This document shows positions 1 through 6,852 of a stretch of 9,239 nt of DNA, piece after piece. This stretch comes from JBHEPS01 sp046261635 (lineage in GTDB: Bacteria; Acidobacteriota; Thermoanaerobaculia; Gp7-AA8), in the NCBI GenBank assembly GCA_046261635.1, contig JBHEOL010000245.1:1-9239 (forward strand), in the 5' to 3' direction. The notes below the pieces were generated by a model, which was given only the letters and a program-made list of their open reading frames with translations, did not search any database and was not told the DNA's origin. Both the position numbers and the translations under genes were made by a program. The first letter of the stretch is position 1, and every line of letters starts with the position of its first letter.

Positions 1-56
1 AGATTCTCCTGTTCGTTGAAGACCGGGGCAACGACCGACAGATCCACGCGGCTCAC
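1..56 (-). CDS. Family 2 glycosyltransferase, N-terminal fragment (runs off the window)
   Basis: Only about the first 18 codons are present. Read on the minus strand from GTG at 56-54 they give (M)SRVDLSVVAPVFNEQENL. The SVVAPVFNEQENL stretch is the typical first beta strand and nucleotide-sugar-binding start of GT2 (GT-A fold) glycosyltransferases of the dolichol-phosphate-mannose-synthase/ArnC type, which transfer sugars at the inner membrane. A GGAG ribosome-binding site lies at 65-68, eight bases before the GTG, which supports this start. A second in-frame GTG three codons later is an alternative. The start overlaps the TatD-family stop codon as GTGA (53-56), suggesting coupled translation. 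The acceptor and sugar cannot be judged because the rest of the gene is outside the window. Confidence 0.72.
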   Translation of the reverse strand, partial: MSRVDLSVVAPVFNEQEN

Positions 57-829
57 GATGGAATCTCCACGCCGAAGAAGCGCTCGAAGTTCGAGGTGGT
101 CCGGGCGGCGATCGCCTCGAGTGGGACATCCCAGAGACCCGCAAGCACCCTGGCGGTGTCGATCACGAAGGCTGGCTCATTCTCCTTGCCGCGATGGGGC
201 ACCGGGGCCAGGTACGGCGTGTCGGTCTCGATGAGGACGGCTTCGTTGGGAAGCCGCCGAGCCACGTCCCGAAGAGACTCGGCGGTTCTGAAAGTGAGGA
301 TCCCCGAAAAGGAAATCATGAAGCCGCGGTCGACCAGCCGCTGCGCGACCTCGAAGCTCTCGGTGTACGAGTGAAGGACGCCGCGGACTCCGGCTCCCTC
401 CGAGCCCTCGAGAATCTCGATCAGATCCTCCGTGGACTCGCGGTTGTGGATGATGACCGGAAGATCCGCCTCACGCGCCATCGCGAGGTGACGGATCAGG
501 ACCCGCCTCTGCGTCTCCCTCGGTGAATGCATGTAGTGGTAGTCGAGCCCGACCTCGCCCAGCGCCACGACTCGCGGATCTTCGAGCAGGGAGAGAATCG
601 TCCGCTCGGCCTCCTGACTGAAATCCTTCGCTTCGTGAGGATGGAATCCGACCGCGGCCCAGGCGTCCGCGTGGTGGCGGGCCAGATCCACGACCGCCGG
701 GATGTCTTCGAGCTTCGTGGCGGGAAACAGAAAACCCCGGACGCCAGCGGCACGCGCGGAATCGAGCGCCCCGTCGGCGCCGTCACCCAGCATGTTCACG
801 TGGCAGTGACTATCGGTGAAGACGTTCAT
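53..829 (-). CDS. tatD: TatD-family metal-dependent hydrolase (DNase-like)
   Basis: This 258-residue protein has the normal length for the TatD/YcfH family of TIM-barrel metallohydrolases: cytoplasmic enzymes with 3'-5' exonuclease or DNase activity shown for several members. The metal-site motifs are all visible: DSHCH (D6, H8, H10), GEVGLDY (E92, D96), IIHNR (H128), LHSYT (H153) and ETDTPYL (E201, D203), followed by PHRGKENEP. The open frame extends upstream to 1033, but the ATG at 829 is the right start: DSHCH begins five residues in, as in the family, and GAGG at 837-840 lies seven bases before it. The ATG overlaps the thiolase stop as ATGA (826-829), and the 3' end overlaps the glycosyltransferase start. 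All key residues are intact. The precise nucleic-acid substrate, or another amidohydrolase substrate, is not determinable here. Confidence 0.93.
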   Translation of the reverse strand: MNVFTDSHCHVNMLGDGADGALDSARAAGVRGFLFPATKLEDIPAVVDLARHHADAWAAVGFHPHEAKDFSQEAERTILSLLEDPRVVALGEVGLDYHYMHSPRETQRRVLIRHLAMAREADLPVIIHNRESTEDLIEILEGSEGAGVRGVLHSYTESFEVAQRLVDRGFMISFSGILTFRTAESLRDVARRLPNEAVLIETDTPYLAPVPHRGKENEPAFVIDTARVLAGLWDVPLEAIAARTTSNFERFFGVEIPS

Positions 830-2019
830 TCGGCAGCCTCGAACAGCATCGAAAGCCCCATTCCTCCGGATATGCACAGAGTCGCAAGCCCGGTTCGAGC
901 CTTCCTCGTCACCATGGCATGGAGGAGAGTCGTCACGATCCGCGCTCCCGTACAGCCGATCGGATGGCCGAGGGCGATCGCCCCTCCATGAACGTTCAGG
1001 CGCGCCCGGTCGAACCCGAGCTCGCGCTCGCACGCGATCACTTGTGCGGCAAACGCCTCGTTCAGCTCGATCAGGTCGATGTCGGCCAGCTTCAGCCCGG
1101 TCTCCTCGAGCAGGCGGCGCGTAGCCGGCACCGGCCCGATCCCCATGATCTTCGGATCGACCGCGGCCTGGGCATACGCCCTGACGCGCGCGATGGGCTC
1201 GAGCCCAAGCTCCCTGACCGCCGACTCGGAAGCGACCAGCATGGCCGCCCCTCCGTCGGTGATCCCGGAGGAGTTCCCGGCGTGCACGGTTCCCCCTTCA
1301 CGAAACACGGGCGGCAGCTTCGCCAGCCTCTCCACCGTCGCGTCGAAACGGGGGTGCTCATCCTGCTCGACGACGACCTCCCCCTTCCTTCCCGAGATCC
1401 GAACCGGCGTCACCTCACGGGAGAACGCGCCGCCGTTCCAGGCCGCTTCAGCTTTCCTCTGCGACTCGACCGCGAGCTCGTCCTGTTCCTCTCTGGTGAT
1501 CGAATAGCGCCCGGCGAGGGTCTCAGCGGTCGACCCCATCATCTCGTCCGCGACGGGACAGAAAAAACCATCGCGCAGCATCCCGTCCACGACCTCGCCA
1601 TCACCCATCCGGTAGCCCCATCGCGCCCGCGGAAGGAGGTAGGGGGTGTTCGACATCGATTCGACTCCGCCCGCGAGGACCAGCTGCGCGTTTCCGAGCC
1701 GGATCTCGTCCACCGCGTCGATGATGGCGCGCATCCCGGAGCCGCAGGCCTGGTTCACCGTCCATGCGGGGACCGCCTCGCTCAAACCGCTGCGAATCGC
1801 GATCTGGCGGGCCGGATTCGGGCCGACGCCCGCCTGCCGGGCGTTCCCGAAGATGACCAGATCGACCTTCTCCCTCGCCACGCCGCTTTCGTCGAGTACC
1901 GCCCGGCTCACATGGGTACCGAGCTCGGTCGCCGTCAGGCCGCTGAGCGCTCCGCCGAACTTCCCGATCGGCGTTCTCAGCGGATTGACCAGAAAAATCG
2001 CTTCCCGGATTTCAGCCAT
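826..2019 (-). CDS. Thiolase (acetyl-CoA C-acyltransferase / acetyltransferase)
   Basis: The 397-residue product matches the length and layout of a thiolase, which condenses two acyl-CoA molecules or cleaves 3-ketoacyl-CoA with CoA in the cytoplasm. The nucleophilic cysteine is C92 in NQACGSGMRA. NEAF (N320-F323) orders the oxyanion site, H352 lies in GGAIALGHPIGCTGAR, and the second catalytic cysteine is C382 in LCISGGMG. The N-terminal signature RTPIGKFGG (R15-G23) is that of the biosynthetic/degradative acetyl-CoA acetyltransferase group (AtoB, PhaA), but AtoB-like and broader FadA-like specificities cannot be separated by eye. AAGGGAG lies about 11 bases before the ATG. The first eight bases overlap the end of the M20 gene. 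No beta-oxidation, ketone-body or polyhydroxybutyrate partner gene is in the window, so the pathway is open. Confidence 0.95.
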   Translation of the reverse strand: MAEIREAIFLVNPLRTPIGKFGGALSGLTATELGTHVSRAVLDESGVAREKVDLVIFGNARQAGVGPNPARQIAIRSGLSEAVPAWTVNQACGSGMRAIIDAVDEIRLGNAQLVLAGGVESMSNTPYLLPRARWGYRMGDGEVVDGMLRDGFFCPVADEMMGSTAETLAGRYSITREEQDELAVESQRKAEAAWNGGAFSREVTPVRISGRKGEVVVEQDEHPRFDATVERLAKLPPVFREGGTVHAGNSSGITDGGAAMLVASESAVRELGLEPIARVRAYAQAAVDPKIMGIGPVPATRRLLEETGLKLADIDLIELNEAFAAQVIACERELGFDRARLNVHGGAIALGHPIGCTGARIVTTLLHAMVTRKARTGLATLCISGGMGLSMLFEAAE

Positions 2020-3034
2020 CCGTCTGCAGTTCTCCCTTCACCAGCCTCGAAACGACGCTTCGATACGTCTCGACCGCATCGATGATCTTCCGCTTCGCGA
2101 TCTTCTCCCTCGCCGAATGGGCGTCGAGGATCGACCCCGGGCCGAAGAGCATCGGCCTTCCGATACGCCCCAGATGAGGCGCGTCGGTGTTGAAAGCCAC
2201 GACAGTCGCCGGCTCCCCCCGGGGAACGATCATCGCGACCGGATCATTGCCGTGCCACCGAATGACCGATCCACCGAGCGGCTCGACGATGGCCTTCACT
2301 CTCGCGAGAGCTTCCGTCACGGGCTCGACGATTCGGAAAATGCACTCCGCTTCCGCGTGAGCCGGAACGATGTTCGCCTTCTCTCCACCACGCACGACCC
2401 CCACGTTCGAGGTCCCCTTCCCCATGTCCGCGTCCTCTCCCCAAGACGCCGACTGAATTGCCTCCACCGCGCGGGCCAGCTTCAGGATGGCCGAGTCACC
2501 CCGCTCGGGGTGAGCCGAATGCGCAGCGACTCCTTCGAAGCCGATCGTGCAGGTAAGCGCTCCTTTGGAGGCCTTCACGAAAGCCGACTCCGTCGGTTCG
2601 CCGACCAGCACCACCTCACTGCCCCGATCCGCGAACTGCTCGTTCGCCTTCTTCGCTCCGATCGAATCCGTCTCCTCCCCGACCACGAACAGATATCCGA
2701 AATCTCTGACGCCGTCGGCGATCAGACGCTCCCCGGTCACCAGCATGGCCGCGATGATCCCCTTCGTGTCGCACGCGCCACGGCCATAGATCAGATCTTC
2801 GGTCTCCTCGGAGGGAAAAAACGAAGGGACGGTGTCGAGGTGGGAGCAGAGCACGATTCGCGGGGTTCCGATCGAGGCGAAAACGTTCGGGCGGCTCGGC
2901 GCGGCGTCTGCGAGCTCGACCCGCAGCCCGAGGCCCTCGAGCAGAGAACCGACCAGCCGCGCGTGCGCCAGCTCTTCACCAGTCACCGAGGGGACGTCGA
3001 TCAGTTGTCGCGCGAGACGAATCGGGTCGAGCAT
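2012..3034 (-). CDS. M20 family metallo-hydrolase (ArgE/DapE/carboxypeptidase G2-like)
   Basis: This 340-residue protein has the two-zinc M20 aminoacylase/peptidase pattern. CSHLDTVP gives H65 and D67, GRGACDTKG gives the bridging D89, VVGEETDS gives the E120-E121 pair (catalytic base and ligand), VGEPTES gives E146, and GPGSILDAHS near the C-terminus gives H306. The segment between about residues 155 and 265 would be the lid/dimerisation domain and contains the usual HSAHPERG. Enzymes of this family remove N-acyl groups or hydrolyse small peptides in the cytoplasm; no signal peptide is seen. Acetylornithine or acetylcitrulline deacetylase is possible, but there is no arginine or lysine pathway gene nearby to support it. 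It is the first gene of the minus-strand run and has only a weak ribosome-binding site. The start is chosen because LDPIRLARQLIDVPSVTGEE is a typical family N-terminus. Confidence 0.9.
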   Translation of the reverse strand: MLDPIRLARQLIDVPSVTGEELAHARLVGSLLEGLGLRVELADAAPSRPNVFASIGTPRIVLCSHLDTVPSFFPSEETEDLIYGRGACDTKGIIAAMLVTGERLIADGVRDFGYLFVVGEETDSIGAKKANEQFADRGSEVVLVGEPTESAFVKASKGALTCTIGFEGVAAHSAHPERGDSAILKLARAVEAIQSASWGEDADMGKGTSNVGVVRGGEKANIVPAHAEAECIFRIVEPVTEALARVKAIVEPLGGSVIRWHGNDPVAMIVPRGEPATVVAFNTDAPHLGRIGRPMLFGPGSILDAHSAREKIAKRKIIDAVETYRSVVSRLVKGELQTDG

Positions 3035-3133
3035 GACGCGGGAGTCTACCCGATGGCCGGCATTCCCCGGTGCGGACGACCCCTCCCGATGCCTACGGCT
3101 CGCCTCAACGCCGAAATTTAATTATTTGGATTT
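3035..3133. promoter_or_regulatory. Divergent intergenic region with AT-rich promoter-like patch
   Basis: This is the only substantial non-coding gap in the window and separates two divergent gene runs. It is mostly GC-rich, but 3113-3133 is almost purely A/T (GAAATTTAATTATTTGG), ending directly at the ATG of the VWA gene. That suits a melting region for one or both promoters. No hexamer pair with convincing -35/-10 quality and spacing can be assigned on either strand. A 7-base direct repeat CCCGATG occurs at 3049-3055 and 3085-3091 and may be chance. No terminator-like hairpin or riboswitch is visible. Confidence 0.4.
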
Positions 3134-4192
3134 ATGGTTCCCCTGAACATGCGATTCCCTCGTCTCCTGGCTCTTCTGCTTCTCGCAGCGGCCCCCGCGT
3201 CCGCCGCCGTGGAGTTCGACCAGCTCGCGCCCGGGAGCTGGCTCGCGGGACGCCAGACCCTCTCGGTCGCCACCGACCTCGCTCGGGTGGACCGGGTCGA
3301 GATTCGGGTCGACGGAGTGCTGATCGCCGTCCTGCGATCGTCGCCCTTCGCCTTCGAGCACGACTTCGGCGACGGGTCGCGCCCTCACCTGTTGCGGGCA
3401 GACGTTCACGCGGGCGGCTACACGATCCACGAGGCAACGGAACTGACCGTCGGTGCAGCTTCACACGAGGAAGCGATGACGGTCGACTGGGTGGAGGTTC
3501 CGCTCGCTCTTTCCCGTCCGCCGCGCGACGCGGAGTCGCTCCGTCTGTTCGAAAACGGCCGGCCAGTGCACATCCGCAGCATCGAGCCGGGCCGCGGGCC
3601 GACCCGGTTCGTGTTCGTGATCGACCGCTCCCAGAGCATGGCGGGCGGCAGGCTCGAGGCCGCGCTGGATGCGGTGCGCTCGATCTCGCGACGCCTCTCC
3701 GCCGGCGACACAGCCGAGGTACTCGCGTTCAATCACCGCGTTGGCAGGCCGATGGCGCTCTCCGACGCGATCGAGGAATCACCCTCCGGAGGCACGGCGC
3801 TCCGTGATGCCCTGTCAGCCATCGAGCCGGACTCGCGAACGGTCGCCATCGTCATCTCGGACGGCGACGATCGCAACTCGTTTCTCGATCGCGATGAAGC
3901 GTTGCGCCGGATCGCGATCGACCGCCTTTCCGTCTACTCGCTCGTTCTCGGCCGCGGCAATGCGAAGCCCTTCCTCGCCGAGCTCGCGGAGCGGACGGGC
4001 GGCAGGATGCTGTCGAGCACCCCGTCGCGGCTCACCCGCGACCTCGGGAGGCTGTTCGACGAGATCGAAGCGCGGTGGATCGTCTCCTATCAGAGCGCGG
4101 CGTCCGATCGGGGCTGGCGCTCGATTCGTGTAGAGCCCTCCGAGCGAGGCCTTCGCGTGCTCGAGGCCAGAACCGGGTACTACGCCCCATGA
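3134..4192 (+). CDS. Secreted VWA-domain protein (VWFA-related Acidobacterial family)
   Basis: The 352-residue product opens with a signal peptide: basic MRFPR, then LLALLLLAAA, then a PASA|A cleavage site near residue 24. Residues about 26-108 look like a bacterial Ig-like domain (VEIRVDGV, then SPFAFEHDFGDG). A strand-rich linker with LFENGRPVHIRSI leads into the VWA domain at about 158-310. Its MIDAS is complete: DRSQS (D164, S166, S168), T221 in SGGTALRDA and D243 in VISDGDD. The C-terminus GLRVLEARTGYYAP is typical of the VWFA-related Acidobacterial family. VWA domains with an intact MIDAS bind protein ligands through a divalent metal, so an adhesive or scaffold role outside the inner membrane is inferred; no enzymatic residues are seen. 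The start is uncertain: ATG 3134 and ATG 3149 are in frame, neither has a clear ribosome-binding site, and 3149 gives a more conventional signal peptide. The stop overlaps the next start as ATGA. Confidence 0.9.
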   Translation: MVPLNMRFPRLLALLLLAAAPASAAVEFDQLAPGSWLAGRQTLSVATDLARVDRVEIRVDGVLIAVLRSSPFAFEHDFGDGSRPHLLRADVHAGGYTIHEATELTVGAASHEEAMTVDWVEVPLALSRPPRDAESLRLFENGRPVHIRSIEPGRGPTRFVFVIDRSQSMAGGRLEAALDAVRSISRRLSAGDTAEVLAFNHRVGRPMALSDAIEESPSGGTALRDALSAIEPDSRTVAIVISDGDDRNSFLDRDEALRRIAIDRLSVYSLVLGRGNAKPFLAELAERTGGRMLSSTPSRLTRDLGRLFDEIEARWIVSYQSAASDRGWRSIRVEPSERGLRVLEARTGYYAP

Positions 4193-5763
4193 GACGGTTC
4201 CTCGCACCACTGCTTCTGGTGATCGCAGGGTCTCTCGCCGCGGCAGAGCCGCGTCTGACGAGCGACTACGAGATCGAGATCGCACGCCGCCAACTCGAGC
4301 GCGCAACCACCTCCAGGCAGAAAATCGCCCCTCTGCTGAATCTCGGCGACATCTTCGGCGCGCGACAGGAGACGGAAAGCGCTGAACGCCACTACCGAGC
4401 CGCCCTGGAAGTCGCCACGGAGATGGCGCAGGGCGCCAGGAAGCGCTCGGATCTGTCCGGTTACGCCGACGCCGTGACCTACCGTGGAGCCGCCCTGGCC
4501 AAGCTCGGCCTCGCCGGCGAGGCAAGGGCGGCGTTCGAAGAAGCCATCCGCTACCGGCCGGACGACCCGAGCACATGGAACCTTTACGCCTCGGGGATGC
4601 GTGTGGCAGGCCTGCCGAAAAAGGCCGAAGCAGCGGCGCGCAACGCCGTATTGCTGGCCGAAGAGCGGGTAGCCCGCCGCCGAGATCCAAAGGCGATCCT
4701 CGATCTCGGCATCGACCGTTACGCGCTGGCGAGCGCGGTCTACGAGCAGCGCCGCACGGACTCCGAAGTGGGACTGCTGCTCGATGCCGTGATCCACGAG
4801 CTCGACGGGCCCGATCTCGCAAAAGTCCGCGACCGGGCACGCGAGCAGGAAATCTTCGAGGTATTCACGATCGTCCGCTCCGATGCGGACGCACTGGTCT
4901 CGCTGCTGAACCGCGCGCTGCTGCTGCTCGGTCGGCACCACGAGTCGCGGGGCGAAGCGGTTGCGGCGCGATCCGCATGGGAACGCGTGCTCCGCATGCG
5001 CGAGGACGACCCGGCCGCCCTGGCGGGACTCGCGCGGCTCGCGTCGACTCCCCGCGAAACCAGCCGATGGCATCGCTCATCGCTGGAAGCGAATCCGTGG
5101 TCGATCCCTCAACTCCGCCAGTACGAGATGTTCGCGAGATCGACGGACGCACCGCAGCCGGAGGGCTCCGGCCCCGGCGCTGCCGTTCAGAAAGCGGCCT
5201 GGCTGCTGGCGCGCGACCGCGGCGCTGAAGCGGCCGTCGTGATTGCCCGGCTCGAAGAGTCCCACGGCGAAAGGCCCGCAACCATCTACTTGAGGGCCGG
5301 GGCAGCGATCGCGCTCGGCAAGGCCGACGAGGCCGATCTCCTCATCGCGCGGCTCGGTGGCCTTCCCGAAGCGGGATTGCTGCGACTCCGGATGGACGCG
5401 CGCGCAGAGTCGCTGGAGTCGACCACGCAGGAGCTCGAGTTACTGGCCTCACCCGTGGTCGATCCCGGTTCCGAGCTGCTCGTTCGTCTCGCCCGGCTCG
5501 TTTCCGACCCCCGGTCCGCGGCTGACCTGACCCGAATCGACGCGCTCCTGTTCCGCGGGACGGTCAATCTCGACGAAGCATTGCGACGCGACGAGACTTC
5601 GACCGTCTTCACATCGGGCACGATCGACGGAGTCCCGTTCCGATTCAACGCTCCCGTCGCGTTCCGCGGCGAGCTTTCCGACGGCGAGCATCGGCTCGAA
5701 TTCCGCCTCTCGGGAATCGCCGGCTCCACGCTCCTCCTCGAGCCACTGGCCCTCACACAATGA
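4189..5763 (+). CDS. Secreted tetratricopeptide (TPR) repeat protein
   Basis: This 524-residue protein starts MRRFLAPLLLVIAGSLAAAEP, a clear signal peptide with likely cleavage after about residue 19. Helical TPR-type repeats follow. The best are at about 46-79 (LNLGDIFGARQETESAERHY), 93-126 (GAALAKLGLAGEARAAFEEA, ending YRPDDP), 127-158, and 243-276 (LGRHHESRGEAVAARSAWER); weaker alpha-helical repeats lie at about 335-440. The last 55 residues (about 470-524) change character to beta strands and resemble the Ig-like part of the preceding VWA protein. TPR solenoids bind other proteins, so a periplasmic scaffold partner of the neighbouring gene products is inferred. The open frame extends upstream inside the VWA gene, but ATG 4189 is chosen because it gives the signal peptide and an ATGA overlap with the VWA stop. 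No strong ribosome-binding site is seen, which fits coupling by termination and reinitiation. Confidence 0.85.
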   Translation: MRRFLAPLLLVIAGSLAAAEPRLTSDYEIEIARRQLERATTSRQKIAPLLNLGDIFGARQETESAERHYRAALEVATEMAQGARKRSDLSGYADAVTYRGAALAKLGLAGEARAAFEEAIRYRPDDPSTWNLYASGMRVAGLPKKAEAAARNAVLLAEERVARRRDPKAILDLGIDRYALASAVYEQRRTDSEVGLLLDAVIHELDGPDLAKVRDRAREQEIFEVFTIVRSDADALVSLLNRALLLLGRHHESRGEAVAARSAWERVLRMREDDPAALAGLARLASTPRETSRWHRSSLEANPWSIPQLRQYEMFARSTDAPQPEGSGPGAAVQKAAWLLARDRGAEAAVVIARLEESHGERPATIYLRAGAAIALGKADEADLLIARLGGLPEAGLLRLRMDARAESLESTTQELELLASPVVDPGSELLVRLARLVSDPRSAADLTRIDALLFRGTVNLDEALRRDETSTVFTSGTIDGVPFRFNAPVAFRGELSDGEHRLEFRLSGIAGSTLLLEPLALTQ

Positions 5764-6800
5764 AGCGCTCATTCGCATATCTCGCAGTCGTTTCGCTGCT
5801 TTCCGCCGCCCTTCACGCAGCTTCGGTCGTCGTGGCCGCGGGAGACTCGATCGTCCACGCGCTGCCCGGAAGCATCCGCGTTTCCGGACCCGGTTCTACC
5901 TCCGAGCCGGCGCTCCTCGAGGGACTCGCCTATCCCGGGTTCGGAGTGGTCTCGGCGGAATCGGGCATGGCTGCGATCTTCGATCCGATCGAGGATCGCG
6001 CCGCACTCGTCGATTCGGCGGGCATGATTCGCTTCGTCGAACTCCGCGACAGCCCCACTGCGGCAGCGTTCCTCGGGACGAGCCTGTTCGTGGTCAGCCG
6101 CGACGAAGGAACTCTGACGAGATTGCGCGGCGATGGAGAGCAGATCAACGTCGCGTCGTCAGGCAGGCCAGGCTTCCTTTCGATCGCCGGCGGCGCCGTC
6201 TTCACCTATGACCCGATCCGCGGGTTGATCGAGAGATTCGATCCCGATTCCCTCGAGCCTGCCGGGACTCTCTCGATCGACCGGTTCGCGTCGGACTTCG
6301 AAACCGACGGCCGTTTCGGCTATCTCGCCGTCCCCGGGACGGGCGAAGTGATCTCGTTCTCGCTGGCCTCCCTCGACGGCAAAAAATCCCTCCAGGGAGG
6401 AGCCGTCCCGGTGGACGTGGCGATCGAGCATCCCTCCGGGCCGTTGTCCGGGGCCACACTCGCGATTGCCGACCCCTCTTCGCGTCGCATCTGGCGGATC
6501 GAGGGGCAGCAATCAGCAGGCGCTGCCTTCGGCCGCGGTTTTCTTCGCGGCCTGATCGGCCTGGGGCTTTACTCCCCACGTTCCAGCGCGCTTCCAGCGG
6601 GTGTCGATCGGATCGAATCCGCGGCGGGAGGCCTGCTCGCCTTCGACAGCTCCTCCGGAACCTTGTACCGGATTACGGGGCGGCAATCGGCGCAGATCGC
6701 CACCGGACTCGATTCGAGCGGGTATGCTTGGGACGGCGAACGCGTTTTCTACTCGCTGGGCGGGATCCTCCACTCCGTCCCCCTCCGAAGGGAACACTGA
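5760..6800 (+). CDS. Secreted propeller-like protein of unrecognised family
   Basis: The 346-residue product begins with a signal peptide (MKRSFAYLAVVSLLSAALHA, cleavage near residue 20-21). I do not recognise the family. The mature protein is a series of short strand-turn-strand units ending in a residue pattern like G-x-(hydrophobic)-x-R-(hydrophobic): GTLTRLRGDG at 117, GLIERFDPDS at 155, GEVISFSLAS at 195, RRIWRIEGQQSA at 242 and GTLYRITGRQSA at 300. This spacing is what a six- or seven-bladed beta-propeller of the NHL/YVTN type would give, but no blade consensus is strong enough to name it. A glycine-rich hydrophobic insert (GRGFLRGLIGLGLYS, about 258-272) interrupts the pattern. No catalytic residues are evident. 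The start overlaps the TPR gene stop as ATGA (5760-5763), so it belongs to the same translationally coupled set. A propeller fold and a periplasmic location are inferences. Confidence 0.72.
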   Translation: MKRSFAYLAVVSLLSAALHAASVVVAAGDSIVHALPGSIRVSGPGSTSEPALLEGLAYPGFGVVSAESGMAAIFDPIEDRAALVDSAGMIRFVELRDSPTAAAFLGTSLFVVSRDEGTLTRLRGDGEQINVASSGRPGFLSIAGGAVFTYDPIRGLIERFDPDSLEPAGTLSIDRFASDFETDGRFGYLAVPGTGEVISFSLASLDGKKSLQGGAVPVDVAIEHPSGPLSGATLAIADPSSRRIWRIEGQQSAGAAFGRGFLRGLIGLGLYSPRSSALPAGVDRIESAAGGLLAFDSSSGTLYRITGRQSAQIATGLDSSGYAWDGERVFYSLGGILHSVPLRREH

Positions 6801-6843
6801 CCTCCATCTCCCTCGCGGAGTCCGGTACGCCGGTTGCAGATTT

Positions 6844-6847
6844 GGAG
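6844..6847 (+). promoter_or_regulatory. Ribosome-binding site for the zinc-ribbon/TonB gene
   Basis: GGAG lies five bases before ATG 6853, in a 52-base gap after the propeller-like gene. It fixes the start at 6853 rather than further upstream in the open frame inside the previous gene. It also shows that this gene, unlike the two before it, can be initiated independently. Confidence 0.7.
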
Positions 6848-6852
6848 TCGAG

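Noticed and set aside
53..829. Reading the TatD-family gene as part of twin-arginine secretion
   Set aside because: TatD is a nuclease family not required for Tat export, and no tatA, tatB or tatC is nearby.
830..1033. Upstream extension of the TatD-family gene to 1033
   Set aside because: The added residues are Arg-rich shadow coding inside the thiolase gene. The family N-terminus DSHCH and a GAGG site both point to ATG 829.
3049..3091. CCCGATG direct repeat in the divergent promoter region as an operator
   Set aside because: Two 7-base copies in GC-rich sequence are within chance expectation and there is no symmetry or regulator gene to support it.
919..3121. Long plus-strand open frames opposite the thiolase and M20 genes
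   Set aside because: Their composition is typical of reverse-complement shadows and no motif is present, while the minus-strand genes have complete catalytic motif sets.
3815..4840. Long minus-strand open frame opposite the VWA and TPR genes
   Set aside because: It is Arg/Gly/Pro-rich with no domain or start signal and lies opposite two well-supported genes. Long antisense frames are expected in GC-rich coding DNA.
6822..6833. Short palindrome CCGG-TACG-CCGG between the propeller-like and zinc-ribbon genes, as a terminator
   Set aside because: The stem is only 4 bp with no T-run after it. It is too weak to call a terminator and is likely to be chance at this base composition.
6601..6852. 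Upstream start for the zinc-ribbon/TonB gene inside the propeller-like gene
   Set aside because: The extension is low-quality shadow sequence, and GGAG five bases before ATG 6853 directly precedes the zinc-ribbon head, which aligns with its paralog from the first residue.
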